Below are positions 14,366-28,902 of a DNA stretch of 64,000 bases, piece by piece. A program made the position numbers and the translations under genes. The notes under the pieces are model-generated. The model was not told the origin of the DNA. It did no database searches and saw only the letters and a program-made list of their open reading frames with translations. Every line of letters begins with the position of its first letter. Positions within the stretch are counted from its first letter, which is position 1. The stretch lies in NCBI GenBank assembly GCA_036583965.1, contig JAZBQD010000014.1, positions 53,263,626-53,327,625 of the forward strand, read 5' to 3'. The stretch is from Prunella strophiata. Lineage: Eukaryota; Chordata; Aves; Passeriformes; Prunellidae.

Positions 14366-14470
14366 AGAAGATCTATATCTCTACAGATACCTGTCTGTAT
14401 CTATCTCTATTCATCTACATCTCTCTCTCCACCATCTCCCTCTCCCTCCCTCCATCCCAATCCTCCACCT
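14366..14470 (+). repeat. Pyrimidine-rich low-complexity tract with TCTA/TCTC words
   Basis: This roughly 100-base stretch is dominated by T and C. It has degenerate TCTA and TCTC words at first and CCTCC-type words later. The 90- and 99-codon open frames crossing it (14202-14581) are serine-, leucine- and proline-rich because of this composition and are not credible genes. Confidence 0.65.
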
Positions 14471-17400
14471 TGTATCTTCATCATTTCTAAAGGTGAATTA
14501 GATGATGCAAAAAGTTTTCCAAAAGTTAAAGATACCCGAGGTAAATTTGAACTTCATTTCCATTTTCTGCTTTCCACGTAGGATAATTTGAGATCACTCT
14601 AATAACAAATGGGTCAAAATGATAACTCACAAATTCTGGTACAGCAGTTTTGAAGCCTTGGTTTATCTTTTCTCTCTGACATCTGGGAAATGGGTCACAT
14701 ATTCCTTCAGGCATACAATAGCACAGGGAGTGGCATATTGAATAAACTGGACCATTTCCACTGCTTTATGCAACACTTGGTTTCTAGGAACTGCATGGAA
14801 AATACTTTCTAATAGTGGTGAAAAGCAGGTTTGCTTTCCCATAATATTATATGCACTAGCTCCTCTCCAAGAATATCTGTGCAGAGGGACATGGAGCAGT
14901 CATCTGGGAAATGAAAACTGGGAGTACAGAATTAGATTAGCAAGGTAAAGATATTCTGATCACAAAGGGATCTTTTACTTATAAAGTAAGGGCACTGCTG
15001 AAACCTGAATCAAGGCTAAAGTAAATTTGGCCAGTCTTTTGGCCACAGACATCCTAATAAAAACCTGAAAGTCTCATGTTAGCAATCAAGAGACTGTAAT
15101 TTGCAGTACAAAATAAATTCATGAAATCATTATGAAACTTCAAAACAAGATCTCATTCAGAGACTCCAAACTGCCTTCAATAACTTTATTTCCTTTACAA
15201 GGGATAGAAAACTGTAAGGCATTGAAGCAGGAATAAAAATGATGAAGGTTTTTCAATGGGCTCATTGTAGGAATAAAGAAAATAAACTATCAAACTGGCC
15301 TTTATTGTCAAGGTAAAGAGACATTTTTGTGCTGAACTGTTTCTACACTGATTTGTGAGACACACTGTCTCCATGTAAAGTTTACATCTATATCCTATTC
15401 ACATTTTGGTCCTGAATACAGCAAGAAAAAATAGGTTAAAATAACTGGGAATTATTCTCCAAAAATTATGTCACCATTACCTCAGAGTAAATGTGTCTTT
15501 AGTTTTTTGTTGCTCCTTAAATAGCTTTTTTGTGCTGCTAGAGTTTAAGCACTGCTGGAACTCTGTCAATTCTTGACCTTATTTTTTTTTTCTTGCCTAA
15601 GTAAGGAAAACTCCCAGCTGATTGTAAGAGTGCTCTGTTGCCATCACAAAAGACCCTCTTCTTTGGGAAAAAAAAAAAAGCTGAATTTCCGGTGTGAGAT
15701 CATCAGGTTCAAGAAAAGGAGAAAAAATGCTCTTAAAAAAATAACTGAAGCAGACAGCAGAGCAGGAATTGGTGATTATCTGGCAGACAGTCAGATCAAC
15801 ACTCATGGCAAGGAATGAGGAACACTGGCTCTGCAGCTGCAGGCTAAAAAAAATTGGTTGAGTCTAAACAGTGAGCATTTATCAACAACTGGAAGCATTT
15901 AGACAAAGCAACTAATTTTTCATTGTTCTCCTTCATAATCTCTTTTTTCTTGCTGCATTTTTCTCCAGTCAGAAAGGCAATTAGCATACAGAGTTCTCAT
16001 CAGTCCCTCTGAGAGCTTTCTCTCCTTTCCAGGACTGACACAGTAGAGCTGGTTGCACACAAGCAGTTTTTGGCATGACTAAAAGATCTGGGGGCAAGGC
16101 AGATAGTCTGCATAATTTCTTTTTCTTTTTTTTTTTTTTGAAGGGATAACAGAGGCACTATTCCAAACAAGCTGAATTCTGGTGGGAAAGAGCTTGTTCT
16201 TCCCCAGTTGTGCTCTGTGTTCAAAGTACTCTTTGGAAGTTTAGGGCCTTGACCAAATAACACTTGGTCCCTTTCAGACACCTTGGGCTATACTGCTGAG
16301 ACAGAGAGAAGCAGAGTTCATGAACTGATTCCTTTTCATGGAATCTCAGTTTGGAGACCTCACTAAGTTGAGAGAGACACCACAGGCTTGCTCACTTCTC
16401 TTACTATTGCGGCTTCTCAGAAGGAGCTGTTAAAAATTGGGGTAGAAAGCAACATATGAGCATTGAAAATAAGTTATGAGTGGTGGGATGAGTTTTGTTT
16501 CTACTCTAATTGAGCAGATAAAGTCACAGAGCCACGACTCTTCTCCTTGTCTTACCCCTTATGACTTCCTTTGGCATGTGGACCATAAAGGTACAATCTG
16601 TCCCCATTCTCAGCATTTAAGAGAGGGCTTTTTCCTTTCTTTTCTTCATGAATTCAGAGACTGTACATATAACATGGAGGCAAAATGCTTTGGAAAGTGC
16701 TGTATTACAGAGGGAAAGCTCAGCATCCATGTGAGTGTAGGCCAGGTGAAAGCATGTGTTGGTTTGAGGGAAACCACCCCTGTCAGTATGCATGCTGGGG
16801 CCTGGAAAAGGAGATTAGATAAACACCAAAAAAATGTATGTCAGAAAGCAATTTTTCCTATGGAAAAAGTGACTGGATGTTCTAACCATTTTTTATTATC
16901 TCCAGTCAGATACATCAACTGAGGGCTTGGCCCTTCATTTGTACTAATTGTATGTAATTCATTGCATTGAGAATTAACTAGGTGGCAGTAATCACTCAAT
17001 GATCTCAGATGCATATCATAAAACATACGAGTTTTCTTGTCAGATTAAAATTGGGGGAGGGGGAGGATGGACAAGTTTCAGGTCTTAAAAGAATATTTTG
17101 TCTTAATTGAGCTTTGCAACAGCTTATGTGGCAGATTTATTACTAGCACAAAGAAAGCATTCATGGGTCCTAGCTCATCACTGACATTGCAGATGCACAG
17201 AACCTTTAACTCTATGTGCTAAAAAGAGCTGCTGAATTTGGGGAACTTTATATTTACTTCTCAAACTGTTAACAGAAAATATATACTTTGCAGAACATTA
17301 TCTACTGTTACTTCATCCTCACAGGTACATCAGTGTTCCACAATTCTTTACACAAAATGTGTGCCTCATAGGAATGCATGGGGAGAGAAAAAAAGGAAGC

Positions 17401-20400
17401 AAAGAGGTGGAGTTCTCTGGAACTGACAAAATAGTTAAAAAAGAATACAAAATATGGTGCAAACCTTGATACAAACCTGTGTCTCCTAAAAAGCATTTAT
17501 TATTAAATTGTTATAGACAATTTTATTTTTTTTCTGCAGTCTGTGTCAGTAGCAGCAACTGGGAGGACGAGAAAAAAAGTGAATTGTAAGCTATAAGAGC
17601 CTCCTCATTGTACAGCTTCCAGGACAGAGGCTCCACTAGAAATACAATTCTGTGAAGACCTTACTTCAAAATCTTTTGGTGAGAAGGTAGTCAGCTTCTG
17701 CCTGTGAAAACTCTAGGGTTTATTTGTCCTGCAGTCCACAGTTTCCCCCTGAATGTTAGGAGATTGGCTTATTTGTAGACAGATTTGAGAAGGTTGCTTG
17801 ATTTTACTTGTAAGGGTTTTTTAAGTTTTCTCAATTTTGAACTAATGTGATTCAGTCAATATCTGTCTAGTCTGGGACTAGATGTTTTCAAAGGGTGTCT
17901 GTGAGTTCATGTTACGAAGCTCTTATTAGGTCTGTGGTGACACTTCAGAATATGCTACTTGACAGGTATAAAAAAAGAAAATAGAAATACAGTACACCAG
18001 ACAGAAATTCCTTTGAAGGAATGTGGAAAAACACTGATACTACACTGATATGAGGACAATTCCTGTTATTCATGACAACATGTATGAATGGAAGGAAGCA
18101 CAACATGTGCATCTCAGTAGGTCATTAAGCATGAAAACTCGTCAAGTAAGTTATGATTCTATTTTGGACTGACTGTACTCTTTCTGTAATATAAATCCTT
18201 GAAATTCATTATTATTTTTGGAAATAAGTGTACATTTGCTCCAAGTAAAATGGTAAAATTAATGATTGGTTGCATCTGTACTAATGAGTAGGAAGTTGTG
18301 CCCAGTCTTGTTGGAAGTTATTTGACAAAGTTAACTGTGGATAAACGTCCTCAGAATTTTGACTCAGAAATGGGGAAACAAGATGAGAGAATCTGTGTTC
18401 ACTCTTTGAGTGGGGGAAGAAACCACTGGCATGCATTTTTGTGGATGAGGTATTATAATAATCCAGCAGTAGCAAAATACTCACACAAGCTGCAGCATGG
18501 AAGTGTTTTGGACTGGTGCTCTTAAAGAATCAGACATGGTATCTTAGTAAATATATATTAAAATAATTATTATTTCTGCCTAAGGATCTCCTGTGAAATT
18601 TACAATAAAACTTCAGAGTAAAAAGAAAAATAATCAGAAGTAAAGACATTTATAAAACTTCTAAAAACTTAAAAGAAATGATACCTGTTAATGGAGCAGA
18701 TTCTTGAAATAGTGTGTGACTGAGCAGAAATACTTCTATACAATGACTGCAATGTAACAAAGACACCCACATCTCTGTAGTGCAACTTTCTCCCTCTCAC
18801 ATTTTTCTTGGTTGAGTTCATATTTTTTCTTTTTGTCATATAAGATCATCAGGAATATAGGAGTTTTTTCCTTCTTTATTCATACATATTAGTCACTTTT
18901 TTTCCACTGATTATAAATGAAACACTCTGTTTCACTGATTCTGCATGGTGATTGAAAGGAGGCTCTTTATATTATTACCAATAAATAAAAACAAACAAAG
19001 AAATAAAAATAAAAATAACTTTATGCCAAAGGCTCTTCTACATATTTATTCAAGGCTCCAAATTATGAGAGAATTTACAAGGATCAGTACTGCACCCAAT
19101 GACTGTGCAGAGCTGACAGGGAAGAAGTGAGTCTCAGTGTTAAAGGGAAGGGGAAGGAGGAGATGAGGGAAAAACAAGCTCTGCACCTCTCTTTGGCATT
19201 GTTTTCCACTTACTACACTGGTTTATTTACTCCACTGCATATCTGCAAAGCATCGGGTACATTTGTTTGTATCCACAGTGGATATCACTGTAGTTTACTG
19301 CAAACTGTGTGAAGCATAGGAGAAGATTGCAGTAGTCTTTTATCATATCCCAAATTCATGTTGCTGTGCTGCAAGATGGCATTTTAGTCATTAGTTTTAC
19401 CACAGTGAAGATAAAACATATATTTGGAGGAACATGAATAAACATAGATGTGTGTATATAGACATATTTGGGCACTAGTGACTTTGATTTTTTCAGGCAT
19501 GAGAAAGTGTTGAAGTTTAAAAATATGTTTTTCTCATTTTGTCTTTGACATTTGTGGTTCTCTCTTTACAACACTAAATTCAGTGTTTATATTTCGAGTT
19601 TTCTACTTTTCTTAAATGTTGCCATTTAAGTAATATATTTACCCACCAGATTAGTATGTTTTTACCACACAAATATTTTATTCAAAAGGGAAGCATTTTC
19701 CAAAGTAAGTTGCTGAATAAAAACTGACATTTTACCTCCAACATTAGGAATAAAAGCACCCCCTTTTTTTTTTACTTTTTGTCCTATGTCTGCTATGAAT
19801 ATCATGTATGACTTTAGTATTGTTGTCATCTTCCTTTATTTCTTAAAGTATCTCTGTAACAATCTTTTCTCTTGTTTTACAATTTAGCAAGATAACAGAG
19901 GACAACCTGGTCTTCTCTTGAAGGATTTCTTCTTAATCAATCCATATGATCTTTCTCATTTATGAAAGAGAGAGAGACATTTCTTTACTCATGGGATGCT
20001 GTATTACTTAATTATATTTGAAGTACTTTCGAAATTTATCAATTGTCCATGCTGGGGAATAGCTAAGAATGTTAAATTTTATAAAAATACTAGAGGACTT
20101 TATCAATGATTATCTAGTGAATACAAAAGATCTGTGTTACTTTGCTAAAACTTTGGGAACATATTTTGAGTACCCCACAAAGAATCAATTCCTGTTTATA
20201 TAAGGGCAGGTATGTAATAGTCATAATATTATGCATAATTTTATGTTAGCATTATTAGCCTGATAATGTCTATTTGAGAAATCCAGTAATGAGGATTGTT
20301 AACCAGAGAGGGAATTCAAGCAGTCCAACTGATCAGCATAATAACTGAAAGAATAGAAATATATGAAGGTACCTTATGATTTGCTTTCTCTTTTCTTCAC

Positions 20401-22699
20401 TGTGGATCATGGGTTAGTTAACCTCTGGTCATGTTTGGTTCCCTCATTCAGTTCTCTCCAACTAGTTGTCATCTTTGTAAGAGAAGCCAAGCAAATGCTA
20501 ATAAGAAATTTCTCCTCTAAATAAAATCACAATATATATTTCAATTGTCTAATTATATTCAGTCTCTCACTGGCCAGTGAGTCACTGAGACTGTTTCTGA
20601 ACATATCCTTCTGTTTCTATGTGCATGTTTCAGTGTGACTCTTCAAATTATATGGTCCCTTTCACTATGAAAGAAGGATTGTTATAACACAGATAAAAGA
20701 AATAAAGTAGCCACATGATAGTGCTTCTGTAAGATATATTATTGCAAACAAAAACTTTAATATAATGATAGGATTATCATATTAATGTGTTATGATTCAA
20801 GTATTCAAAAATGTCTCTCATGTTACTCTATTATAGTGATGACAAAAAAGTATTGCAATAAAAATCTTAATTATAGTCCTTTTGCTGATTGCTATAATAT
20901 ATTTTAAGAGCATTGGTCAGTTTAGGTTTTATTCCTTAGACTACCTGCAAAAAAGGAGAGAAAACTGAACTACATTCTAGAGTCATGTCTATTAAACCCT
21001 ATTGTCTTCTGGATCTACTTTTTATTGTTTTGTTGCTATATCATTGAGAGATCACTAGAGGATCATGCATTTAATATTAAGATCTTCATAATGTCTGCAG
21101 GACTTTGAAGTCAATTTTATTATCAGGAAATCCTTCCAGGAGAGAGAAACACAAGTAAGCTTAACTTTTATTCTTGCTCTTTTCTTAATCTAAAATAGAC
21201 ACTTTCTGACTGAATGCTAAATATATCTTGTTCTGAAAAAAATATTGTTAAGATCTGAGGATTATCCTCTAGACTCTATGGACTTGCTTCAAGGGTGCAG
21301 TATTATGTGAGAAGGGGAATTTGCTGAGTCTTGAAGTCATGCTTGCAACTGATTTTATGCCTACATTTCCCTTCATAAAAGTTATTGCTTGTTCAAACCT
21401 TAAGTGAAGTTTCCAAGTTGAAACAGGCAAACTGATGGAAACCAAGACATCACTCAAATAATCCAACCTTAAACATAAAGTCTTACATTTTAAGTTTATA
21501 TTATTTTTTTTTTTTGAGGTTGCTTTATATATTAATTCCTTATTATTTGGGGACCTTATTATATGATCCTTCATCTTGGAAATAAAATGTCTTTCCTGTA
21601 CCTTTGGACATCTTTGGAGAATAAAATATACCAGGAAGACACCAGGATATACTGGATTGTTTTCTTTGGTAACATTTCCAGATGAATTTTCCAGGTTCAT
21701 GTACTATTACTAAAAATAATTAAGATATACAATAAAAATTATTTGAAGTTACAGCTTATCATGAATGGATCTGAAAACCCAGAATTGTTAAATTCAGCTG
21801 TCCTAGATCCAGATTTATACTCTGTTAAAATTTCACCTGACTGAATAACAATTGCAGATATATTTACATCAAATTTTAAAGCATTTCATGACTCCATATT
21901 GCTATTTTCAAGGCCAAGAACAGTAGGGTCATAAAGAACTCATTCTATTAGAGGTAGCCAAGTCATTCTCTGAGAGAAAGAGTTGATTAAGTTAGAATAT
22001 ATAATTTTTATGTGAGAAGTGATGTTTGAGGAGGGATTTGGAAGAAAAATGGATGAATGCCAGTGGCACTAGTTTGGAAATAATTTTCATTTTATTATTC
22101 TGATCTCTCTGCACCAAGATTATAAATTTATAAGTTACTGAGATTCATATAAATTGTATACAAAATCTCCAAAGAAATCCTGCCACATTAAAAAAACATG
22201 AAAATTAAAAAATGTAATTCCTGAAACAGAAGAATGTCACTACTTGAATTCTGTCTCTGTGCACTTGTGTATTACAAAGCAGCCTTAAAATTGCATGACC
22301 ATTCACTAGTATAGTCACAATACTTTGTAATTCTTCCATCCACTGGGTCAGACTGCTAATTTATATTCTTTATTTTCTCTCTGCGCTGTCTGATCCAGAT
22401 TTTGCTTCATCTACTTTACTTATCTGGCTCCATACCATGCTCATCCTCTGATTAACTGATTGCTTTCACATCTCAAGTCACCATCAGTTTGGTTTGATTC
22501 CCTTTTGTGTTTACTATTCTGATTTTAGAACCATATGCAGAAGTATTGACCATTTATTCTACAAATATGTATGAACAAATCAGCTCTTGAGGTGATGGTG
22601 GGTAAGGAGCCAATCTTATCTTAATGAATGAACAACAGCTAATTTTGTTCCTTCCTCTGTATATAATGTGGGCAGTAAATTTTTTTCTGACTTATGATT
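14471..22699. other. AT-rich non-genic DNA with short homopolymers
   Basis: Homopolymer runs include 12 A (15668-15679), 14 T (16126-16139) and 12 T (21504-21515). The region holds a 148-codon plus frame (16476-16922) and a 143-codon minus frame (21269-21700). Neither has a recognisable domain, conserved composition or neighbouring gene signals. No retroelement was recognised. Confidence 0.5.
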
Positions 22700-23215
22700 A
22701 ATAGATATTGAATCTCTGTGACCAGAGCCAGTCTGGGAACCAGAAGAGGCTACATGAATGCACTGGAATTGGAGAAACATTATCTGGAACTGTTTGGACC
22801 AAAAAGTCCCAATCCTGTGCTGAACTGTTCCTTTATTGAGGGAAAGTCAGGATCCAGCACACTCCTTTCCCTAAGCAGCAGGGCACTGTGTTCAAAAGAG
22901 TGCTTGCAAGAGTGATCTTTTATTGCAGACATCCACACACCGTAGGTGCAGGTCTCTGCTGCCTGTCCTTGAGGAGTGTAGTTGCTCTCCAGCTGGTTAG
23001 CATTTATGCAGCAATCAGCAGGAAGAACTAAGTGGAGCTGCAGTGTTCCTGTGTAGCTCAGCAGAAAAATGTTCTGTGCTCTGCATTGCTTTGGACTGCT
23101 CAGATAAATTCCAATCGACAGGCTTCAGCAGCACAGCCATTAACCGTGCACTCACCATTGCATTAGCCAGGGAAAGACTGAGCTGCATGGAGTGCTAACA
23201 AAGAGCAGGCCAAAA
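22700..23215. promoter_or_regulatory. GC-richer, non-repetitive stretch; candidate conserved element
   Basis: This segment stands out from flanking AT-rich DNA and contains no recognised repeat. It keeps isolated CpGs (near 23116 and 23143) and is dense in short words typical of vertebrate enhancers, but no single factor site is decisive. A 65-codon frame (22718-22915) shows no domain. Calling it regulatory is inference from texture alone; it could equally be an unrecognised old repeat. Confidence 0.25.
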
Positions 23216-26200
23216 TTATCCTAGTGCAATAATGAGATTTTAGGATTATACACTTTCATGGATTTCCAAAAAGTATGGAAATGATTAAATTTATTTTTTT
23301 TTTAAATAACCAGGAATTATCATATTGTGGGATTTTCTTTTGGTTGGTTGGTTTGGTTTTTTGGAGGGGGAAAAAGCATAAGTGGTATGGAAGGAGGTCT
23401 ATTAATTATTGAATATAACATTACTGAATTCATAAAGGACAAGATAACTTTTTTTCCTCTTGAAATAATTTAGGGCAACTACACTTCCTCCACTGCAATG
23501 GCAGAGGGAAGTGGGAGGGAGTTCATGCTCTCTGACCCTGCTCTGAGATATGGCTGCATGAACCTTACCTGCCTGCCCTTCAACAAAAAGGAAAAAAAAT
23601 TGTAACTGTATGAGGGATCCACCCAAGAAGAATCCTTTGTGTGATCAGCAGCACTGCATTGCCTTGTTACTTCAACTTGTTTATTATGAGACCTTTTGCC
23701 CAGTTCTTCCAGAATGCAAAAAACATTTCTGTCTGGCCTACTTGTATCTGCTTAAAATAAATTCTTCAATAGGCATCAAATTATCCATGGTATTTTCTAT
23801 CCAGTGCAATGAATGCATTTACTTAACCTGGATAACATGTGGTTTCATGTAATCCCCAGATGATAATTTGACTGAAATATTCTAGGGAGTCATTATGAGT
23901 GCCTTATGCAGAGAATCAGAGAGGGAAATAATTGTATGCACTTGACAGAATGAAATGCTTGTAAAAACCAGTGATTTTATCTGGTACCCTTGAATACAAG
24001 ACAGATTCTATTTACTTCATCTAAGTGGAAAAGAAATCTCAATGAAAAATCTTGTCTTGGTGTTAATTTGGTTTAGTTGCTTAGAGGCTGGGTACCTACA
24101 CTTCCCACTTAATATCTTCTTCCCTTAAAAAATACTGCAAATTATGCAGAAACAGCTAGTGTCCTGGCACAATGCTCTATAAAATTCTTGTCTCCCAGTT
24201 TCACTTGGTTAATTTTTTTTTTTTGCCTTAGCAACTAGACAATAACAGTTTTACTCTCAACTTCTCCAATATAATTCATGCTGACAATTCTCCTTTCACT
24301 TATATATTGGTTTCATTTATTCTTGCTGTCAATCTTTATTAACTACAGGAAAAAGCACTTATTATTATTGGCATTTAAGCCATTAGAGTTTACTGGGCAA
24401 AATTTTATTGCTTGCTCTTTTAGAATTTGCAAATATTGGATGCCCTCTTCTCTACAAATATTTCGTGTTTTCTGTCTCTCATAACATGTAATTATGTATA
24501 AAATGCATTCTTTGGTGGCACAAAGAATTTTTGTGGATATACTTACCATCACCATAAGACAGTTTCTTTGTAGATTAACAATGGTAAGAGTGTACAGGAG
24601 TTCAGAGTTCATAGATCTAATGCCTATAAGTGGCTTTCAGTTAGAAGTTTAAGTGCTAGCTACTGACATTTTTATGATGAGTCTGCAGCTCTGAAAAGGA
24701 AAGCAAATAATGATTAACCACACTGTATCAGAGAAGAAAGAGAATTCCCTCTGTGGGAAGAATGTTATTGTGGAAGTGAAAAAGAAAAGAAATTAAATGT
24801 TTAAGAATATTCCTTGTTGAATTTCTGGAGGCCTGCAATCTGGAATGTAAAAATAGGCTGCTATAAATATTATGATGTATAATCTTAAAAAATGTATAGA
24901 AGGGAAACACTTTTATCCTGTTGTATGGCAATTAGACACACCTCTCCAATGCACTCAGAAATCATTCTTCTTCACTGCTTTCTCTGCTTATTCTTATTTT
25001 CTGGTGTCCTGGTAATGCTCTGGACTTTTCCCCTTTAGTCTTTCAAGAGCACATAGAAACTTATGTTTGTAAACAATCCAAAACAAATAGCTCTCACAAT
25101 CTTTTATTATATGAAAATATTATTTTGTATTGGTATTTTGCCTGAGAGGTAAAATTTTCCTAGATAGACAAAATTCCCCTAGACTTTTAGGAAAACAAAA
25201 TCTGAATGCATAGATTAGGGGCTCTTTTCCTATCCCACTGATTTGTTTGCTTTTGGATTTAAAGGTACATAAACTGAGATTGCTTTGAATTTAATTCCTA
25301 ATAGTGTTGCTGGCTATAATTTTTATGATGATGACACTGTTCAGAACCCCAGGCACATTATGACCCTATGGTGTTTGTCAGTGCAGAAATACAGAGCAGA
25401 TAAATGGTCTCTATAGCACTTTCAGGGTCCCTTCCTTTACAGCCTATTACCTTTAACAGAAAAATGGAAATACAGGTTAACAGAGAAGCAGAAAAAACAG
25501 TGATCTGGTCTTGTCCTTGGCATATTTGGAGTTTAGCAACTATAGGCTTTTTTATATGTGTTAAAGTTATAGAGAGTATTAAAGATGGAAACAAAACCAG
25601 AATGTTTTTGAAGGCTTACAGGGAGTATGGAAGAAAGCTCAAACAAGAATGATCGTGGACTCTCACAAAACGAATGAGTGGTAACAACAAGAGGTGACAT
25701 TGCAAAGAGTGGAAACAAGTACTGTTTCTTCAATGCAGCAGAGAAGTTGTAAAGAGTTTGCAGAAGCTGTGTAGTTTAAGCTGATGGCTGTAAGAATGTT
25801 TTTGATGGCTGCTTCATGGATGGCTGTGTTCGTGGTAAGATTGCATGCATCAATGACAGAGAAATCAAGCCACAAAATATGGAACAGAGTTTGATGTGTT
25901 AAGTTGTCCAAAATGATAGGAAAGAGCCTCCAGAGTTTAGCTATAATGAAGACATGAGGTCTACAAAAGGATCTTAATGTAAATTTTTATTTAGTTTATG
26001 ATCTTCCATGGCAGTCTCTAAAATGACATTGTTGCCACTGATTAATAACAATTATAATAATTGGGTCAAGCCTTACTTTCTATAGAAAAAAAATTTTCTA
26101 TATTTTGTAACATTTTCTGAAGTAAAATTACTGGAAATTTGTGCTGTTTCCTTCTGGTTGAATTAACAAGCTAACGAGCACAACACTTCAAGAGGTGGCT

Positions 26201-27506
26201 ATGGCTTCCAAAACTACTTTCTGAGTATGTTTCACTGCATGCACAAATCTTGTCATTAAAGAAGTGGTACCTCAAATAGCAATGCTGTGAGATACTAAAA
26301 AGGGTTGATATGAAGTTCATATGGCTCCCTCAAGATTTCATGTGGTATAATCTGTAATTATAATAGACTCTTTTCCACTGTGTGTTTGGTGTCATTGAAG
26401 CATTTTGTTCTCATAGTCAGAAAAATATGCATGTCCAAGTTGGGCCTTGACAGTTCAGTAGGAAGAAATAACCCAGAAAGTACTGAAGATTAGATTTGTG
26501 TCATTTTTCTGTTATATATTGAGCTTCTCCTTGAAGAAAAGTGATTATTCTGGGGTGGCATTGATAAAGAGAGATAAACAGCTTTCTCTTTGCAAGATGT
26601 GCCTCAGATATATTCCCCATGGCTACTACCAGTGCCTGGCAGTTGCTTTGTGCTGGCAGGTTCTTCATTCTCAATTTCCACCCTGTTAGACAGATGTGCA
26701 ACATACTTCTACTCAAATGTTTAATCAAAAGCTCTATGCAATATGACATATTAAATCTGCAAAGTATTATGCATATAAATATTAGGTCTGGTATGCCAAT
26801 GTTTTGCTATTATGCCCCTGTACACTGAAAGAATTGGCTTACATGTACAGGAGTTATATTTATGCATCTTGAGTTTTGTTCATGAAAAGGTAATGGGCTT
26901 AATTCTGTAAGGCAACAATAGCTTTACTTTTGGCTGAAACCAAAATCAAAGCAAGATACGAATGAAGCACATTGAAAAAACGTGAAAATCATAAGACAAA
27001 CCTTCAAGAGGGAATAAGTTTTTGATCAAAGTTCAAGATGTAAACAAAAATCTTAGCAGTTTCCAACAGTCCAAGAAGGTTGTGAATTCAGAAATCAATG
27101 TATAGATTACACTGATCTTTATATGACAGTAATATTGACACCATTCTCCCTGTTACATAAACATTGCAGAATATTCTAATGAAGTCAGCAACTTTTTTCT
27201 ACTGTGTTTCTTAATTGGTAAATCCTTTTTAACAAAATAAGCAATTAATCTAAACCAGCATCATCTAGGAGACCTCATGAAGGACAAGCATTTATTTTGA
27301 TCAAAGAATTGCTAACAGGGATATTTATAAAAATTAATAATGAAATAGAGTATCTTAATTACTCTGTGGAAACTTCAGATGAACATGCCATACACACTGG
27401 GGAAAAAGAGTCTGTTGGTAACTTGTCATAACAGGCAGATAAATATAGCACAATTATGAATATGGTTCACTTTTTCTGTATCCCCACTTCTGCATCTTAA
27501 CTGTTA
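23216..27506. other. AT-rich non-genic DNA
   Basis: A short T/G tract with TTGG words occurs at about 23338-23363 and a T run near 24210-24223. Open frames are at most 89 codons and unrecognisable. No other feature was recognised. Confidence 0.55.
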
Positions 27507-27602
27507 CAACCAATTTATAAAATTTCAAGCTTTAAATTTTTTTATTGCAATTAACAACCAATTTATAAAATTTCAAACTTTAAATTCTATTTATTGCAAT
27601 TC
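27507..27602 (+). repeat. Two-copy tandem duplication, period 48 bp
   Basis: Both units begin CAACCAATTTATAAAATTTC, at 27507 and 27555, and both end in TATTGCAATT-like sequence. They differ by a few substitutions and one single-base indel, so the duplication is fairly young. Each unit is AT-rich and carries no recognised motif. Confidence 0.9.
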
Positions 27603-28214
27603 CATTATTGCTCTCTACCATGGCTTGGGCCTTTTATACACATAATGTGCACATATAGATCATGAGGAAGGGATAGACTATTGGGATCATCTATCAGGAA
27701 TAACTGGGTTACACAGGAAATGGGAAAGTAGATTAATCTGTCCTAATTCAGGCATTTATAAAACTCAGTCTGTGGTTCATGGAGAGAAATAAGAGTATAG
27801 AGCCAATGATTAATTTCTTCCTAAGCCTGAAACAGATCAAGCTTACCATTCTCTAGTGAAACCTATTTCTTTCCTATTGATTATCATGAGTCCAGGATGC
27901 CTGGCTGCTCCTTAAACACCTGGAATGAGGTGAGAGAAGCTCATACCTTGGGACTCTTTCCTACTCAAGCAAATTACCTTAGCAGTAAGGTTGTCTTTCC
28001 ATTTCAGCTCTGAAATTGGAATTAGCTCTAATCCCTAGACCCATCATTATTTAAAGTATTTCTTAGAAATTTCAAGAAGTTACAAATTATCAGAGTGAAA
28101 CAAGAGAACTGAAATGAGGACTAGGAAGGTAGAGCCATAAAACAAGTCAGGATATTATATTGAGTTCAGTTACAGTATTGATGTGTGGACAACCATATGT
28201 GTAAAAAACTTTTC
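27603..28214. other. Non-genic DNA upstream of CR1
   Basis: Mixed-composition sequence with no recognised gene or repeat before the CR1 fragment. Confidence 0.5.
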
Positions 28215-28902
28215 ATGACTGGGCTCAGAGGAGAGTGGTTAATGGCTGATTATCTACCTGGAGTTTGGTAACAAAGGGAGGATCTCAAGAGTCCACTGTA
28301 ATGTTTATCAATGACCTGGAGGATACATCAGTGTGCAGTTTTATTAAGTCTGTAGACAACACCAAACTGTGGAGGACCAACCAAGATGCTCAAGTGCAGG
28401 GACACTCTCCCAGGTACCTAGATAGGTTGGAGAGATGGACTAACAGGAATCTTATGAAATTCATAGAGGACACATACAAATTCCTGCACCTGGGGAGGAA
28501 GATGATACAGGCTAAGGACAGAGAACTGGGGAGCATCCCTGTGGAAAGGGAACTTGCTGGACAGCAAGGCGAGCATGAGCCAGCAGTGCCCTGGCACACC
28601 AACCTCTTGGACTGCATTAACAGGGTCAAAACCAGTACATAAAAAGGAGGGATTAGCCCCTCTGCTTAGATCTCATCAGTTTTAGTCCCCCCCAGCACAA
28701 GATAGTCATCAATACCTGGAGTCAGTTCAGCTCATGGCCACCATGATGGCTCAGGGCTAGAGGACTTACCTTGTGAAGAGAAGCTAAGGGAGAGGTGTTG
28801 TTTACCCTGAAAAAACAGACAACTTTGAGGGAACTGAACCACATCACTAAATATCTATGGGGATGCTATTAAAAGCTGGAGCCAAGCTTTTCCAGAACTG
28901 TG
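28215..28902 (+). mobile_element. CR1 LINE fragment, reverse transcriptase C-terminal part
   Basis: CR1 is a non-LTR retrotransposon whose second frame encodes endonuclease and reverse transcriptase. The 125-codon frame at 28265-28642 reads through a diverged CR1 RT segment, including FINDLED, then SVDNTKLW, then LDRLERW, NLMKF and FLHLG in the family order. At the catalytic FADD-type box (28349-28360) the residues are SVDN, so both the Ala-Asp context and the last aspartate are lost. Downstream, 28740-28900 matches the non-coding CR1 3' region. The copy is 5'-truncated, has small deletions, and is dead. It is interrupted at about 28903 by an antisense CR1 tail and resumes at about 29031. Confidence 0.85.

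Noticed and set aside
16476..16922. 148-codon open frame on plus
   Set aside because: No recognisable domain, no neighbouring exon or promoter signals, and its length is not surprising for a 64-kb window searched in six frames.
21269..21700. 143-codon open frame on minus
   Set aside because: Lysine- and serine-rich AT-driven composition, crosses a 12-base homopolymer, and matches no family I know.
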